Source of the DNA: Gentiana macrophylla
Lineage: Eukaryota; Streptophyta; Magnoliopsida; Gentianales; Gentianaceae
Assembly (NCBI GenBank): GCA_026214975.1
Contig: JAOBSW010000502.1
Coordinates: 186,001-250,000, forward strand
DNA: 64,000 nt
Direction: 5' to 3'
Below, piece by piece: positions 11,253-22,226 of the stretch; the stretch's first letter is position 1, and every line of letters starts with the position of its first letter. Made by a program: the position numbers and the translations under genes. The notes below the pieces were generated by a model. The model made no database searches, had not been told where the DNA came from, and was given only the letters and a program-made list of their open reading frames with translations.

Positions 11253-11912
11253 TGTTGAAATAGTGTCCTAAACCCAATCGGGTTGGACCGGATCCGACCG
11301 GGTCGGATCATTTTTACTATTACTTTATGTTTGTCATATGATAAATGGCTTTTTCTGTTATTATATATTTTTTCGTTTTACGAACCAAATATGATATTGT
11401 ATATATATGATAGCGTCCCTAATGTCAAACTGTGAAAGAGAAATCATAATAGTGATTATGGTTGATGAGATCATGACTCACTTTAAAAGGTTTGATACTT
11501 AAAGGTCTCTAGTCACATGTGCTATTAAAAGAGACATTAATAGTTCGATTAGACTAGCACGTATTGGATGTCTTCTATCTTATGAAGGTAGGGTAGATCT
11601 CATCTATCGAAGTCTAGGGACACTTGGAATGTACGTGGACGTGTATTAGATATTGCATATGTTAGGCTGACCCACTTAATTTATGAATTGTCGCACTATG
11701 TGGCGGTTGTGTAATTATCCGAAGGCCAGGGTCTTCAAGGCATCACGGTCTAGATTGTCATACTTTGACACTATTGGGTTTCCCCTAGCCATGGGGCAAT
11801 CATGTGGGAGTGATTGGGTGTGATACTGAAGCATGCAAAGGATTTATTTTGTTCGTCCGGAAATCGCGTATCCTATTAATATGAGTAAATATCCGAAAGG
11901 GCCTTCTTATAA
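11253..11912 (+). repeat. 3' LTR of outer element B, left segment
   Basis: Begins TGTTGAAATAGTGTCC like the B-prime LTRs but is more diverged. It breaks off after GGCCTTCTTATAA, where element C begins. The LTR resumes at 24960 with TCTTACTCTCGTGAA. The few bases expected between (GGAATG) are missing at the left junction. Confidence 0.88.
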
Positions 11913-13485
11913 CGATTATCACATAAAACTTTTCGAGTTGACAAACTCAAACAGGTCAGTAGTCTGCTGACTATTAAAGTTACTTAATTTGTTGCAGCGG
12001 ATTATATTTAAATTACCCTTATTACTTGTTCATAAAATAATGATACCAAGTATTGAATACTCAGTAGTTTATGTGTGTGATTCAGTTGCTAGTTTCAGTA
12101 AGTTGATGTGATCAGTATGCTGATAAGATAATATGTAGAAAGTAAATGCAGTAAAGTAAAGTAGGCAAGATTTATAGTGGTTCCAGGTGGTGTAATCCTG
12201 TCAGTCCACTCTTCTCCTGTGATGTTGGTGGTAATTCACTAGAGATTCTTGAGGTTGCTGTTACAAAACTAAACACTTGAAACAGGTAGGATTGCTGCTC
12301 CAAAGTATTCCACTGGTCCTTGAAGGGTAGGATTGCCTCTTCACCAGGTCCAGCACAAACAATAGTTCTTGACACCCAAAGGATGCTTCTTCGTCTTCAG
12401 CAAACTTCTTGTAAAAGAAGCGTTGAATCAAGTATGTGATCAACAGCTTGATCAGGATGAAATGATCAGCAGCTTGAAGTCTTCAAGTGTGTATACTTGA
12501 TGTAACTTGATAACAGGTTACACTTGAAGATAAATCTTGATCAAAAAATTTAAGCTCAGTATATGTTAGCAGGGTATTTTTCTTGATTAAAAAGTTGATA
12601 GCTTCGTATGGATTATTATGTTGTTCAATATCTTCAAACTGAGTCAGGAGTCCCCTATTTATAGGTGTGAAACTTGTGACTTGTGTTTGAAATTCAAATG
12701 TAGCCGTTTCAGACTTGCCTCCATCTTGACTTGATTTTTGTCATTGTTCACTGTACTAACATTGTCAGTCAACTTTTTGTCAGTTTCCTGACTGTCCACC
12801 CTTTGACTTATAACCATTGGATAATCCTCTGAATCTTTCCAACGTTCCTTTTATCTTGACCATTGATTTGTTGACAAAATCAAGGCTTGTAATCAATCCT
12901 TATCCATTTAATCTTTCAATGTCATCTTTGATTAAATCAAGATTTCCATTCAACAGACACCTAGGGTGTATCAGTCTGCTGATTTACATATATGTCAGCT
13001 GAGTTTAGTGTGCTGTGTTATAATAAGACTTCAGCCAACTGCTTCTCATCTAACTTTTTAATTGTGAAGTTAGAGTACACCATTTTGATTATAACTAAGT
13101 TTCAATCATCACTGGACATATGGAACTTAGACCTTGTACACAAGGTATATGTGATGAGTTTAGGTCATCACAGAATTCCATACATTTTGATTCCATATCC
13201 TTGACTTAGATACTACGTTTGATCCCTTAGCCTTCAATAATTGAGTTTGAACCATCAGCCTTCAACCGTCAGCCGGTTCCAAGTTAGTCTACTGACCTAG
13301 ACACCGTACTGACCTAGACAGGTATGCTGATAAAGTCACCTGACCTCTTTACAGTGCTTGTTTGATCAAACTTATACAAAGATCAAACTCTGGTAAACCT
13401 ATACATTTAATCTAGACATCTTTTTGCCTTTGCTCTATAACAGCTAGTTTGGCACTCATCATTAAAACTTAAATTATGTCCAACA
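11913..13485 (-). repeat. 3' LTR of element C
   Basis: On the minus strand it begins TGTTGGACATAATTTAAG at 13485. A TATA box is at 12656-12663 (minus). Against the family pattern (CACCCCC...CTAAACTT...GGACCAACA ending seen in D, I and L), the last ~55 bp are missing at the 11912/11913 junction. It contains about 350 bp (11913-12270) that the 5' LTR of the same element lacks. Confidence 0.85.
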
Positions 13486-13486
13486 A

Positions 13487-13501
13487 TTTCCCCCTTTTTT
13501 C
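13487..13501 (-). other. polypurine tract of element C
   Basis: On the minus strand GAAAAAAGGGGGAAA, next to the LTR start. Elements H and K have the same GGGGGAAA form. Confidence 0.85.
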
Positions 13502-13653
13502 ATGATGATGCCAATACCCTCCTTACAGTAAAGAACAAAAGATAAAAACAAAGACAGAAAAATATTTAGTCATATCTCATTAAAATCATATTTGTTCAAA
13601 GGTATTACAAACTAGGATCAGCAAAAGATAAATGCATAAGTAAATGTGATGAT

Positions 13654-16600
13654 CTAGTTTTTGTTCCTGCCTTGTTTTTGCTTTTCTTGATACTCCCTGA
13701 TTTCCCTGACCATATCTAGCATCCATTGATTTTCCAAAGTTGTAAAATCAATCCAGATATGTATCTGTTTCCACCATTTCTAGGCTTCTGGTAGAGTCAA
13801 CCTTATGTTGTGAACATTGAAGCCTTGTCTCATGTAGAAGTGTTTGAATTTATCTAGTGAATCCTTTACTATCCAACTTCCCATCCTTTGAACTCTGCCA
13901 CCTCTACTACCTCTACTAGCTGCTCTCATAGATTTGACCCTTAATTCCCAAAATTTAAGTCCCAGAAAGGAATCCAGTACTTCCTGAAATCCCATGTCAT
14001 GGTAGGCTCTCTTCTTTGAATAGTACAACTTCTTGTACTCTTTCAGAAGGTCATCATTCAACTGTAACCTGCCAGGTGCAGGCTTTCTAAATTCATTGAT
14101 GACAGCTTCCCATATCTTTTTGCTAAAAATCCTTGCTGCCTTCTTTGCTTCTGCTGTAAGCCCTTCTTCCCCCTTATTGACATCATCAATAAACCGGTTA
14201 AGTAGGCCATGAACACTTTCCTGTGTGATGAGAAAGTTTGATAGTTGACCTTCTATGATTTCAGTCCTTGTGTCATCTACAGTAATTCTATCTTCCATAC
14301 TTCGTTCTAGCAGATTGATCCTTTCAGTGAGTTTAGGACCCAGTACAGCAGGGTGAGGTGCCATAGAAGGCTTAGGTGCCTCAGCAATCTAGTCAATTTT
14401 CTTGTGCAGTGAGGCAATCTGCTCTGCCATATTCTTGTCTCTGTTTATAATCTCATTCGTAACACGAGCAACATCTCTTAGCAGGTCATTAGTTGAAAAT
14501 TGAAGATAAGTGATGTTTGAAGTAGCTGTCTCAGAAGTTCTCCTCTTTCTTCCACTAAGTTCACCAAATCTTCAAAACTCCTCTCACTTCTATCCAGTTG
14601 AGTCCTCAGTTGAGTTATATCCTACCTTACAGCCCTTAACTCATCCAAATATACACTGGAATAGCATTTAAACCGGCCATACCTCCAGAAAAACCTACAG
14701 CAGGCTATTCAACATCATCTTCAGCCCTAGGTTGCCTCACAACAATTGCTCTTGTCCTATCCCATTCATGGGGTTCAGGACCCTCCTCAACAACATTTCC
14801 AAAAATCTCTTCAAGTGAAGGTTTTTCATGATGTTCAAGTATATGCTGAGGCTCTTGTACTGCCTCCAAAACAAGTACATCTTCAAAAATAGGTACATGT
14901 GTTTGTTGGGGCTCACGTTCGGCTTCTTCTTAAGGCATTTTAAACTCCTCATCACTGAAGTCATAGTCAACAAGTTGTTCTTCAACATGTTTATCATTAG
15001 CTTGTTGTCCTTTAGCAAGCACATCAGTAGTTTGTTGTTCTTCCGTATGTGCATCATGAGCTTGTTGTTCTTTAGTATGTGCAATAGCAGCCCTTTCCTC
15101 TGTAGCCTCCAGACAGTGCATAGGGGATTCCTCCAATCCCAACATCAAGTCCAACCTTTGTCCTAACAGTGTTTGATCCTCAGTGATTAGGACCTCCTGT
15201 TCCAACCTTTGTTCAGTTGTTGTCTGTTCCTCAGCAGACTGAACCTCCACTTCTTCAACTGCGATTTGAGGAAATATAGCCACATTTTCCTCTAACACAC
15301 CATGAACTTCAGCTATCTCTTTTGAAGTTTCAGAGGCTTGTGCCAAAACCTCATCAGTATTAATACTATCTTGATATTGAGTTGATCCTTCAGAATTGAC
15401 ATCAGCTTGCTCAATCATTATTGTATCAGACTCATTGTCCATTCTATTATCTTCAAGAGTTGTTTCTGTACTGATTTGAGCTTCCAGAACTTCAATAGTA
15501 GCAGTTTCCATTACTTGAGCCAAATTATCAGTCTGCTGACCCTCAGCAGATTGAACTGCTTTCTTGTCAGTAGACCCCTGTCCTACATGCTCAGTAGGTT
15601 ATTCTTTAGCAACACCACTGGACTCTCCTGGATGCATGGGATGATCATCATCTAAATCAGATGATGAATCATCACTGTCAGGTGTAAACCTGGGATCTTT
15701 GAACATGATGCTTCCTCTTTTCTTTTCTTCTTCAATGATGTCCAACAACCTTGCTCCCAACATAGCTGTGTCAATTAATCCAAGGTTTCTGAATTTTATA
15801 GAATCCATATTTCCATCTAAAATATTTCTCAACTTGTCTGATATTTGGATATACCTTGGGCTTCTTTGATTTCTTCTTTTTTCTCTCATATTGCTTAGTT
15901 GGTTTCCTGGGAGCAGGTTGTTCAACTTGTTGACATCCAAAGATTTCAACAAGAAGGTTCAAACTTTCATCAGCAGAAACATATATGGCAGTAGGTTCTT
16001 CATGTTGCAAATTTGTACCTAGTACATTTATTTGCTCAACACTTCCTTCCCCTTGATTCACATGCTCATCAGCAGGGTTTGTTCCAATATGTTCTTTCCC
16101 CTGAGTTATTGCAATATCAGTAGGGTCTAGCATAGATATATTAACTTCCACAGCAGGTGCAGATTCAGTAGTCTATTGTGGTTCTTCAACTTGTTGTTCA
16201 ATAACAACATAAGCAGCCTCAGTAGGCTCAATAACTTGTGTTGTTACAGCAACATCTTATTCTATTTCTGCTTCCTTGTGTTCCTCCAGAACCCTCAATT
16301 CCTTTCCTTTGTCATGGACTTTCTTTTTCACAACATGTTTCTTTCTTTTTGCAGGTTGTTGCTCATCTTCAATGTGTTCCTTTTCTGACAGCTCTTTCCT
16401 AGCAGCTTTCCTCTTTCTTGAATCTGCTTTCATTTGTTCATTTAAGATCACAGCAGTAGTCACTTTTGCAATTCCAGTAGGCTCAGTAGCCTCAATTTCA
16501 GCTTGAGCCTCAGTAGACTCAGCAGTGTCTACTGATTGCTGCCTTGTTCTTTTAGGCCTAAACATCTCAGTGATTTTTCTTGTTTCACCAGCCTTTCTTT

Positions 16601-17507
16601 TTTCCACAGGCTTCTTTGGTGCAGCAGGTTGCACATCATTTGTAGCCTTGGTCCTCTGTTCCTGCCCACCATCATTGTCATCATCATCACTTTCTGTTTC
16701 TTCATCATCTTCTTCTTCATCATCATCTAAACCAGGGATAGAATAGCTGATTTCTGGTTTGTATCTTGTCTTGTTGATTTTGGAAGGTGCAACATCAGGT
16801 ATTTTCAGATGATTCTACAGGGTCTTAATCATTAGACCTAGGGGCTTTGTCTTTGATTTTCTTGTGCCATCTCATTCATCTGACACAACCTTCTTCAATT
16901 ATTGCACAATGAATCCTGCATAATCAAATTTCTTGCTTCTGCAAATGATTATCAGCAGGTCTATCTTTGATCCAGAGAGTGTATCAAGACTTCCACTGAA
17001 TCCCAGAATTTTCTTGGAAATAATTTTGCTCAGCAGGTTATATTCGAAGCCAATATTTTTCACATTGATATTCAAGGTTGTTGTTACAGACTTGTTAGTC
17101 TTTATTGATTCAACAGACTCCAATCTTGTTAACTCCATCAGTTCTGGATTTGTAGGGGCATTGTTTCCTAGTGCAAATCCAAAAACTTCTCTCAGCAGAT
17201 CTGATGTGATTTCAATCTCTTGGCCATTTACAGTGGTAGTAAATGCCTCTCTGTCAGCTATTATCACCATGGTTTTCCAGAAGTTGACAACATTGGTGTA
17301 TGAGATACTTTCCAAACTTAGATTTAGGACAGTTTCCAGTCCTTCATATCTTCTGATTCTTCTTCCAATATTGATGGATAACTCAGTCTTGTTAGCATCA
17401 ACAACAAAACCTCTAACACTTTGGCTCGTTCCAAGATGAATATCTTTGTCTATCATTGTAGAAATTTGAGAAAGATGAAGAAGAAAACTCTGTAAATATG
17501 TGTTCAC
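13654..17507 (-). pseudogene. post-pol (env-position) frame of element C, broken
   Basis: About 3.8 kb between pol and the 3' LTR, once one long frame, now split by stops and shifts into pieces at 17507-16899, 16634-16257, 16151-15771, 15523-14930, 14364-13780 and the tail to a TAG at 13654. Start could be 17507 or the later ATG at 17456. The first ~200 residues form a compact domain (motifs VVNFWKTMVIIAD and NGQEIEITSDLLREVFGFAL) also seen in element H. Next comes an acidic then Lys/Arg-rich stretch (DDDDSESDDD region near 16680-16730), then Glu/Gln-rich low-complexity sequence. The C-terminal part has a coiled-coil-like LLNRFIDDVNKGEEG block and a KDSLDKF..FYMRQGFN...WWK..HIWIDF...ENQWM ending shared with K. 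A TAG at about 13780 replaces the Trp codon that K keeps. No secretion signal is obvious. Function unknown; 'env-like' refers to position only. Confidence 0.75.
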
Positions 17508-18146
17508 ACTTATGTATTTTTAGAGAAAATTATTCTGAGTTATGTATGTGACTTCTGTGTATATATCTGTATATATAAGGGAAGATAGTGGTTGATAACT
17601 GTCACGCAAGTACAGTGCACGTACTGTAGCATTTAACCATGATCAATCTTGGAATAAATGTAATGCTGCCACGTGTCACACTAACTTGTCCCTTTATGCG
17701 TTTTAACTGTTGGATATGTTAACTGCATTTATAATGGATAAGAATAATATCCGTTTACTGTTGATTTTCATTAAAGTTTGACTATCTTCATAACGTATAG
17801 TTCAGCAGACTTGGTCTTCAGTAGAGTTGACCAACAACAGGGTTACTTTGAAATTGCTTTGTTGATCTTTTGTTGCCTCAGCAGCCTGCTGACAAAAATA
17901 CTCTGCATAGTTTTGCCCAATTTATAATACAAGATGAAGTTTAATACCAATGACTGATCTGTCAAGTGAGCTCACCGAACAGGACAAAGACCAATCCCCT
18001 TGGCAACTTTATTTGCTCAATCTTTCAAACTATAGGAGTACTTAGGAATTGTTGATACCAATAGCTAATCTGCCAAGTGAGCGCACCCAGCAGGGCAAAG
18101 ACTAATCCCCTTGGTGAATTCCAGTACTCTGCTGACTAGTGAAATG
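17508..18146 (-). promoter_or_regulatory. pol to post-pol spacer of element C, possible internal promoter
   Basis: 639 nt separate the pol stop from the upstream post-pol ATG, and all frames are closed. It holds a TATA-like TTATATATA at 17570-17578 (minus), about 115 nt before the ATG at 17456. It also holds two copies of a ~61-bp segment near the pol end with a core shared with element H. Element H has a spacer of 633 nt with a TATA box at a similar place. An internal promoter is an inference. Confidence 0.45.
17942..18114 (-). repeat. duplicated ~61-bp segment in the C spacer
   Basis: Imperfect copies at 17942-18002 and 18053-18114 (both with AGTGAGC.CACC and CAATCCCCTTGG/TAATCCCCTTGG). 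The minus-strand core GGGTGCGCTCACTTGG in the pol-proximal copy matches GGGTGCGTTCACTTGG of element H at 48150-48165. Confidence 0.75.
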
Positions 18147-20390
18147 TCAGTCAACTTTGACGATGCCAAGCTCAGTTCTTAACTTAGAAAATCTTTCATT
18201 GTCTAAAGGTTTTGTAAAGATGTCAGCAAGTTGATCTACAGTAGGGATGTAAAGAACCACCACATCTTTCTTTTCCATATGATCTCTTACAAAATGATGT
18301 CTCACATCAATGTGCTTGGTTCTTGAGTGCAAAACAGGGTATTCAGTGATTGCAATTGCATTTGTGTTGTTACACATTATGGGAATTTCTCTTTCTTCAA
18401 TCCTATAATCCCTTAATTATTGTCTCAACCATAGTATTTGTGCACAGCAGCTTCCAGCAGCAATATATTCAGCTTCAGAAGTGGAAGTGGATATTGAATT
18501 CCGTTTTTTGCTAAACCAGGAAACAAGTTTATTTCCCATCAACTGACAAGTTCATGTGGTTCTTTTTCTATCAATCTTGCATCCAGCATAATCAGAATAT
18601 GAGTAGGATATATCGTTGAGACTTCTATCTTTTGAATACCATATTCCTACTCCTAACGTCTCTTTTAGATACTTGAGAATCCTCTTGACTACAGCTAAGT
18701 GACTTTCCTTGGGTTTAGAATGGAATCTTGCACAAACACCTACAGCAAAGGATATATCAGGTCTGCTGGCAGTGAGGTACAGCAGACTCCCTATCATCCT
18801 TCTGTATAAAGTCTGATCAACATCTTTGCCTTCGTTATCTTCATCCAATCTGATGCTTGTACTCATAGGAGTTGATACCTTGGTGCTATTTTCCATACGA
18901 AACTTCTTTAGCACCTCCTTGGTATATTTAGTTTGGTGAATGAAGATTCCATATTTCATTTGTTTGACTTGTAATCCCAAGAAGTAGTTCATTTCTCCCA
19001 TCATACTCATTTGGAACTTGCTTTTCATGAGATTAGCAAACTTTTCACATATCAATTCATTTTCAGAACCAAATATTATGTCATCCACATAAATCTGTAC
19101 CAGCAGGGTGCTATCCCCTTCAATGATTCTAAAAAGAGTCTTGTCAATGGGACCTTTGGTAAAACCATTGTTCACCAAGAACTGAGATAGGGTTTCATAC
19201 CATGATCTTGGTGCTTGTTTCAAACCATAAAGTGCCTTGTTGAGTCTATACACTTTATCCTCTTTATATTTTTCTTCAAAACCAGGAGGTTGCTGAACAT
19301 AAACCTCCTCCACCAGAATTCCATTCAAGAATGAACTTTTGAAATGCATCTGGTATACTTTGAAGTTTTTGTATGCAGCATATGCCAAAAATAGTCTTAT
19401 AGCTTCCAGTCATGCAACCGGGGCATATGTCTTATCAAAATCTATTCCTTCTGCTTGAGAATAGCCTTTTGCCACTAGTCTGGCCTTGTTTCTAACAATG
19501 GTTCTAGATTCATCCAAATTATTTCTGTATACCCATTTTGTGCCAATTATATTTGCATGACTAGGCCTCTATACTAGTGTCCAAACATGGTTTCTTTCAA
19601 ACTCATTCAATTCTTCTTGCATAGCAATTATCCAATCTGGATCAGATATTGCTTCTTCAACAACTTTAGGTTCCATCTGAGATAGAAAACAAGTAAACAT
19701 TGCTTCTAATTGTCTTCTAGTCCTTACACCTTGCTGTGTATTACCAATTACTTGTTCAGCAGGGTGGTCTTTCAACCATTGTAAATCTTGATTTGCTTGA
19801 TTTACAGGAACCTCATCTTCAGTAGCGTCTGATGTTGCTTCAGTAGGGGGATTAGCAGATCCTTGAATTGCATATGTTGTTGCATCAGTAGTGTTATCAG
19901 CAGGAATATCTTTACTTCCTGAATTAGAAACTTTTAAGTCACTTATCATCTTCAAAACATCAACATATTCTGGATCAGTGATCTTTTGATTCACAGAAAG
20001 TTCTGAAACTTCATCATCTTCCATTCCAGTGAACTTAGGTTCATAAAAAACAACATGTATAGATTATTCATGTTTCAGTGTCCTTTTGTTCAGTACCCTG
20101 AATGCCTTGCTGACTGAAGAGTATCCCAAAAAGATTCCTTCATCTGATTTAGGTTGGAATGTCTTCAGTTGTTTCTTATGATTCAAGATGAAACACTTAC
20201 TTCCAAATGGATGGAAATAAGATATATTTGGTTTTCTTCCATTCCATATCTCATAAGGTGTCTTCAGTAGATTTTTGTTTACTGAGGTCCTATTTTATGT
20301 GTAGCATGCTGTATTGATTGCTTCAGTCCAATATCTTTCAGGTAGTAATGCTTCACAAATCATAGTCCTCCCTGCTTCCTTTAAAGGCCT
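18147..20390 (-). pseudogene. reverse transcriptase and RNase H of element C
   Basis: Copia RT/RNase H, which copies the element RNA into DNA in virus-like particles. An N-terminal linker precedes the RT start (RTRRQLEAMFTCFLSQMEPK, then DWIIAMQEELNEFERN). The palm has [13 protein letters not shown] and the catalytic YVDD at 19080-19091 (minus). The RT end has [19 protein letters not shown], and RNase H shows [23 protein letters not shown] and the HSRTKHIDVRHHFVRDH and DQLADIFTKPL ending. Stops occur at 19410-19412 (TGA, before [10 protein letters not shown]), after DRKRTT near 18550, and near 18415; further stops lie between 20024 and 20390. The pol stop is TGA at 18147-18149. Domains are well preserved, so decay is moderate. 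Confidence 0.9.
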
Positions 20391-20905
20391 TTTTCTTTTG
20401 CAACCCTATTTTCCTAACATGTTCTAGTAGCTCCTAATTGATGCAGCACACCATTTTGTTCACAGTATTCTCTTATGACATTATTAAGGAACTCAGTACC
20501 CTTGTCTGATCTGATCTTCACTACTGTCAAACTTTTCTCATTTTGCAAACTCTTCAAAATTTTAGGCAAATTTTGAAGTGTCTCACTTTTATTATTCATG
20601 AATATTACCCAAGTGTATCTTGAATAATCATCCACAACTACCAGAGAGTACTTCTTCCCTGTTACACTTATTGGTGTTACTGGTCTAAATAAATCCATAT
20701 GCATTAGCTCCAAAACTCTTTTTGTTGATTGCTTGGTTTTTGACTTGAAGCTTGACTTTGTTTGTGTGCCTTGATGACATGCATCACATATACCATCCTT
20801 TTTGAATGTGATCTTAGGTAATCCAATCACCAACTTGGTTATCACTAACTGATTGATATCATCAAAATTAACATGATTCAACTTCTTATGCCATAGCCAA
20901 TTTAA
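20391..20905 (-). pseudogene. integrase of element C, truncated core
   Basis: Integrase joins the DNA copy to the chromosome. The zinc-binding HHCC part is visible as WHKKLNHVNFDDINQL ... CDACHQG, followed by the catalytic core with HMDLFRPV, VVVDDYSRYTWVIFM and RSDKGTEF, which hold the first two catalytic Asp residues. After LHQLGATRTC a stop appears and the expected PQQNG.ER..R block with the catalytic Glu is shortened and garbled (ENRVAKEKGL), so the active site is incomplete. An in-frame TAA lies just before LNWLWHKK (about 20906). Confidence 0.85.
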
Positions 20906-21310
20906 TTATGTCTTGGTGTGTACTATCAGACATGTTTCTGGAACTGCAATGCACCAATCCACAACATACATGTTTTGTTCTCTTCTTCCAGCCAACACAA
21001 CTTGTTCACTAATGACAATACAGTTTCCTTTGTCAAAGGTGACTTTGTAACCCATGTCATAGAATTGACCAGTGCTCAGCAGGTTGTAGTCCAGTCCTTC
21101 CACATATGCAACATTCTTGATTGTTAATCCATTCCTCACCAGTGTTCCATATCCTCTTGTATGGCCTGATGTGTTCTTGTTTCCAAAATTGACTCTTGGA
21201 CCATATTTTTCCACATAATTTGCTAAACAGTGCTTGTCCTTTGTCATATGCCTGGAACATCCACTGTCACAATACCAGACACCCTACAAAATAGATTTAG
21301 TGTGTTTTAT
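20906..21310 (-). pseudogene. aspartic protease region of element C
   Basis: Retroviral-type aspartic protease that cuts the gag-pol polyprotein. The active site WYCDSGCSRHMTK has DSG at 21260-21268 (minus). Downstream come RGYGTLVRNGLTIKNVAYVE, GLDYNLLSTGQFYDMGYKVT and VVLAGRREQNMYVVD, which are seen again in H and L. The region ends at an in-frame stop before the integrase zinc motif. Confidence 0.82.
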
Positions 21311-22226
21311 GTACCCAAAACTATTTGGGTCCATAATGGTCAGTGGTAAGTACAACCCTTGTTTCCATATTGTCTTCTTAGGAAAGTGTTGCACTTTTGT
21401 TCATTTATGTATCCCACATTTCTATAAAATTTAACATTTTGTTGTGTATGATTCATATATAGTTTCTGCCCTTTCGGTACATAGTGCTGTTTGAAGTGAT
21501 TTCTATTGTTAGGAGCACTAGCATAACCATAAGGTTACTGTCTGTTAGGAACAACCCTGTATTGTGGAGTCTGTTGAGGTCTCTACTGAGGTCTCAAATA
21601 AGTCCTCTGCTGAGTCCACTGCTGAGGTTTTACCCTCGCATTATGGTTATGTGTATTGTTTCTAACAGTAGGGGTAGGAGCATTCCAATCTTCATCAGTA
21701 AGGAAGAATCTACCTTTCCCCCTGAGATAAGTATCCCTTGAATGATTAACATTTTTGTGTTTAGGATTCTTACCTCTGCAATATCACTAGTTATTGCCCT
21801 TTTGTGGTCCAGTAAACATTGCAGCAGGTCTGCTATCAATAGGTCTAGAAGGTCCAGCAGTCCAACCTTTGGCTTTACCCTTTTTGTTAGGTACTGGTGA
21901 CCTTTTGGACTTCTGATATTGCTTCTTTGAAGCATTCTCAGTAGGCTTTAATGCCTCGGCAACCATTTTGGGAAGAGGATCTTGTGCAGGCAAAAACTTA
22001 GGACCAATTCTGGTACTAGGTTCAGTAGCCTTACTGGATCCACCCTTAGTAGATTTTTGAGTTTCAAATCCAAGGCCAGTTCTATCACCATAAGGCTTAC
22101 TAGATTTGAATGCAATGGTGGAACTTGATTGTGCAGTAGATTCAACAGCTACTGAAGATACATCAAGATTATGTTGAATCTTTTCATAATCCTTTTTCTT
22201 ACCTTTGAGAACTCATAATTCAACAT
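21311..22226 (-). pseudogene. gag-protease linker of element C
   Basis: About 900 nt of low-complexity coding-like sequence between the gag coiled-coil end and the protease, broken by shifts. It contains the motif KPYGDRTGLGFETQ (about 22080, minus), matched by PYGDRTGLGFDTQQ in element L, then a Lys/Pro-rich stretch and Gln/Arg-rich repeats (near 21550-21620). A variable Lys-rich gag tail before PR is common in Sirevirus-like elements. No catalytic motif is present. Confidence 0.6.

Noticed and set aside
12992..13204. Open frame similar to one at 24468-24656
   Set aside because: Again LTR sequence of element C, antisense to its transcription; no known domain.
16933..17439. 168-codon open frame on the plus strand
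   Set aside because: Antisense shadow of the conserved post-pol domain on the minus strand; no family resemblance of its own.
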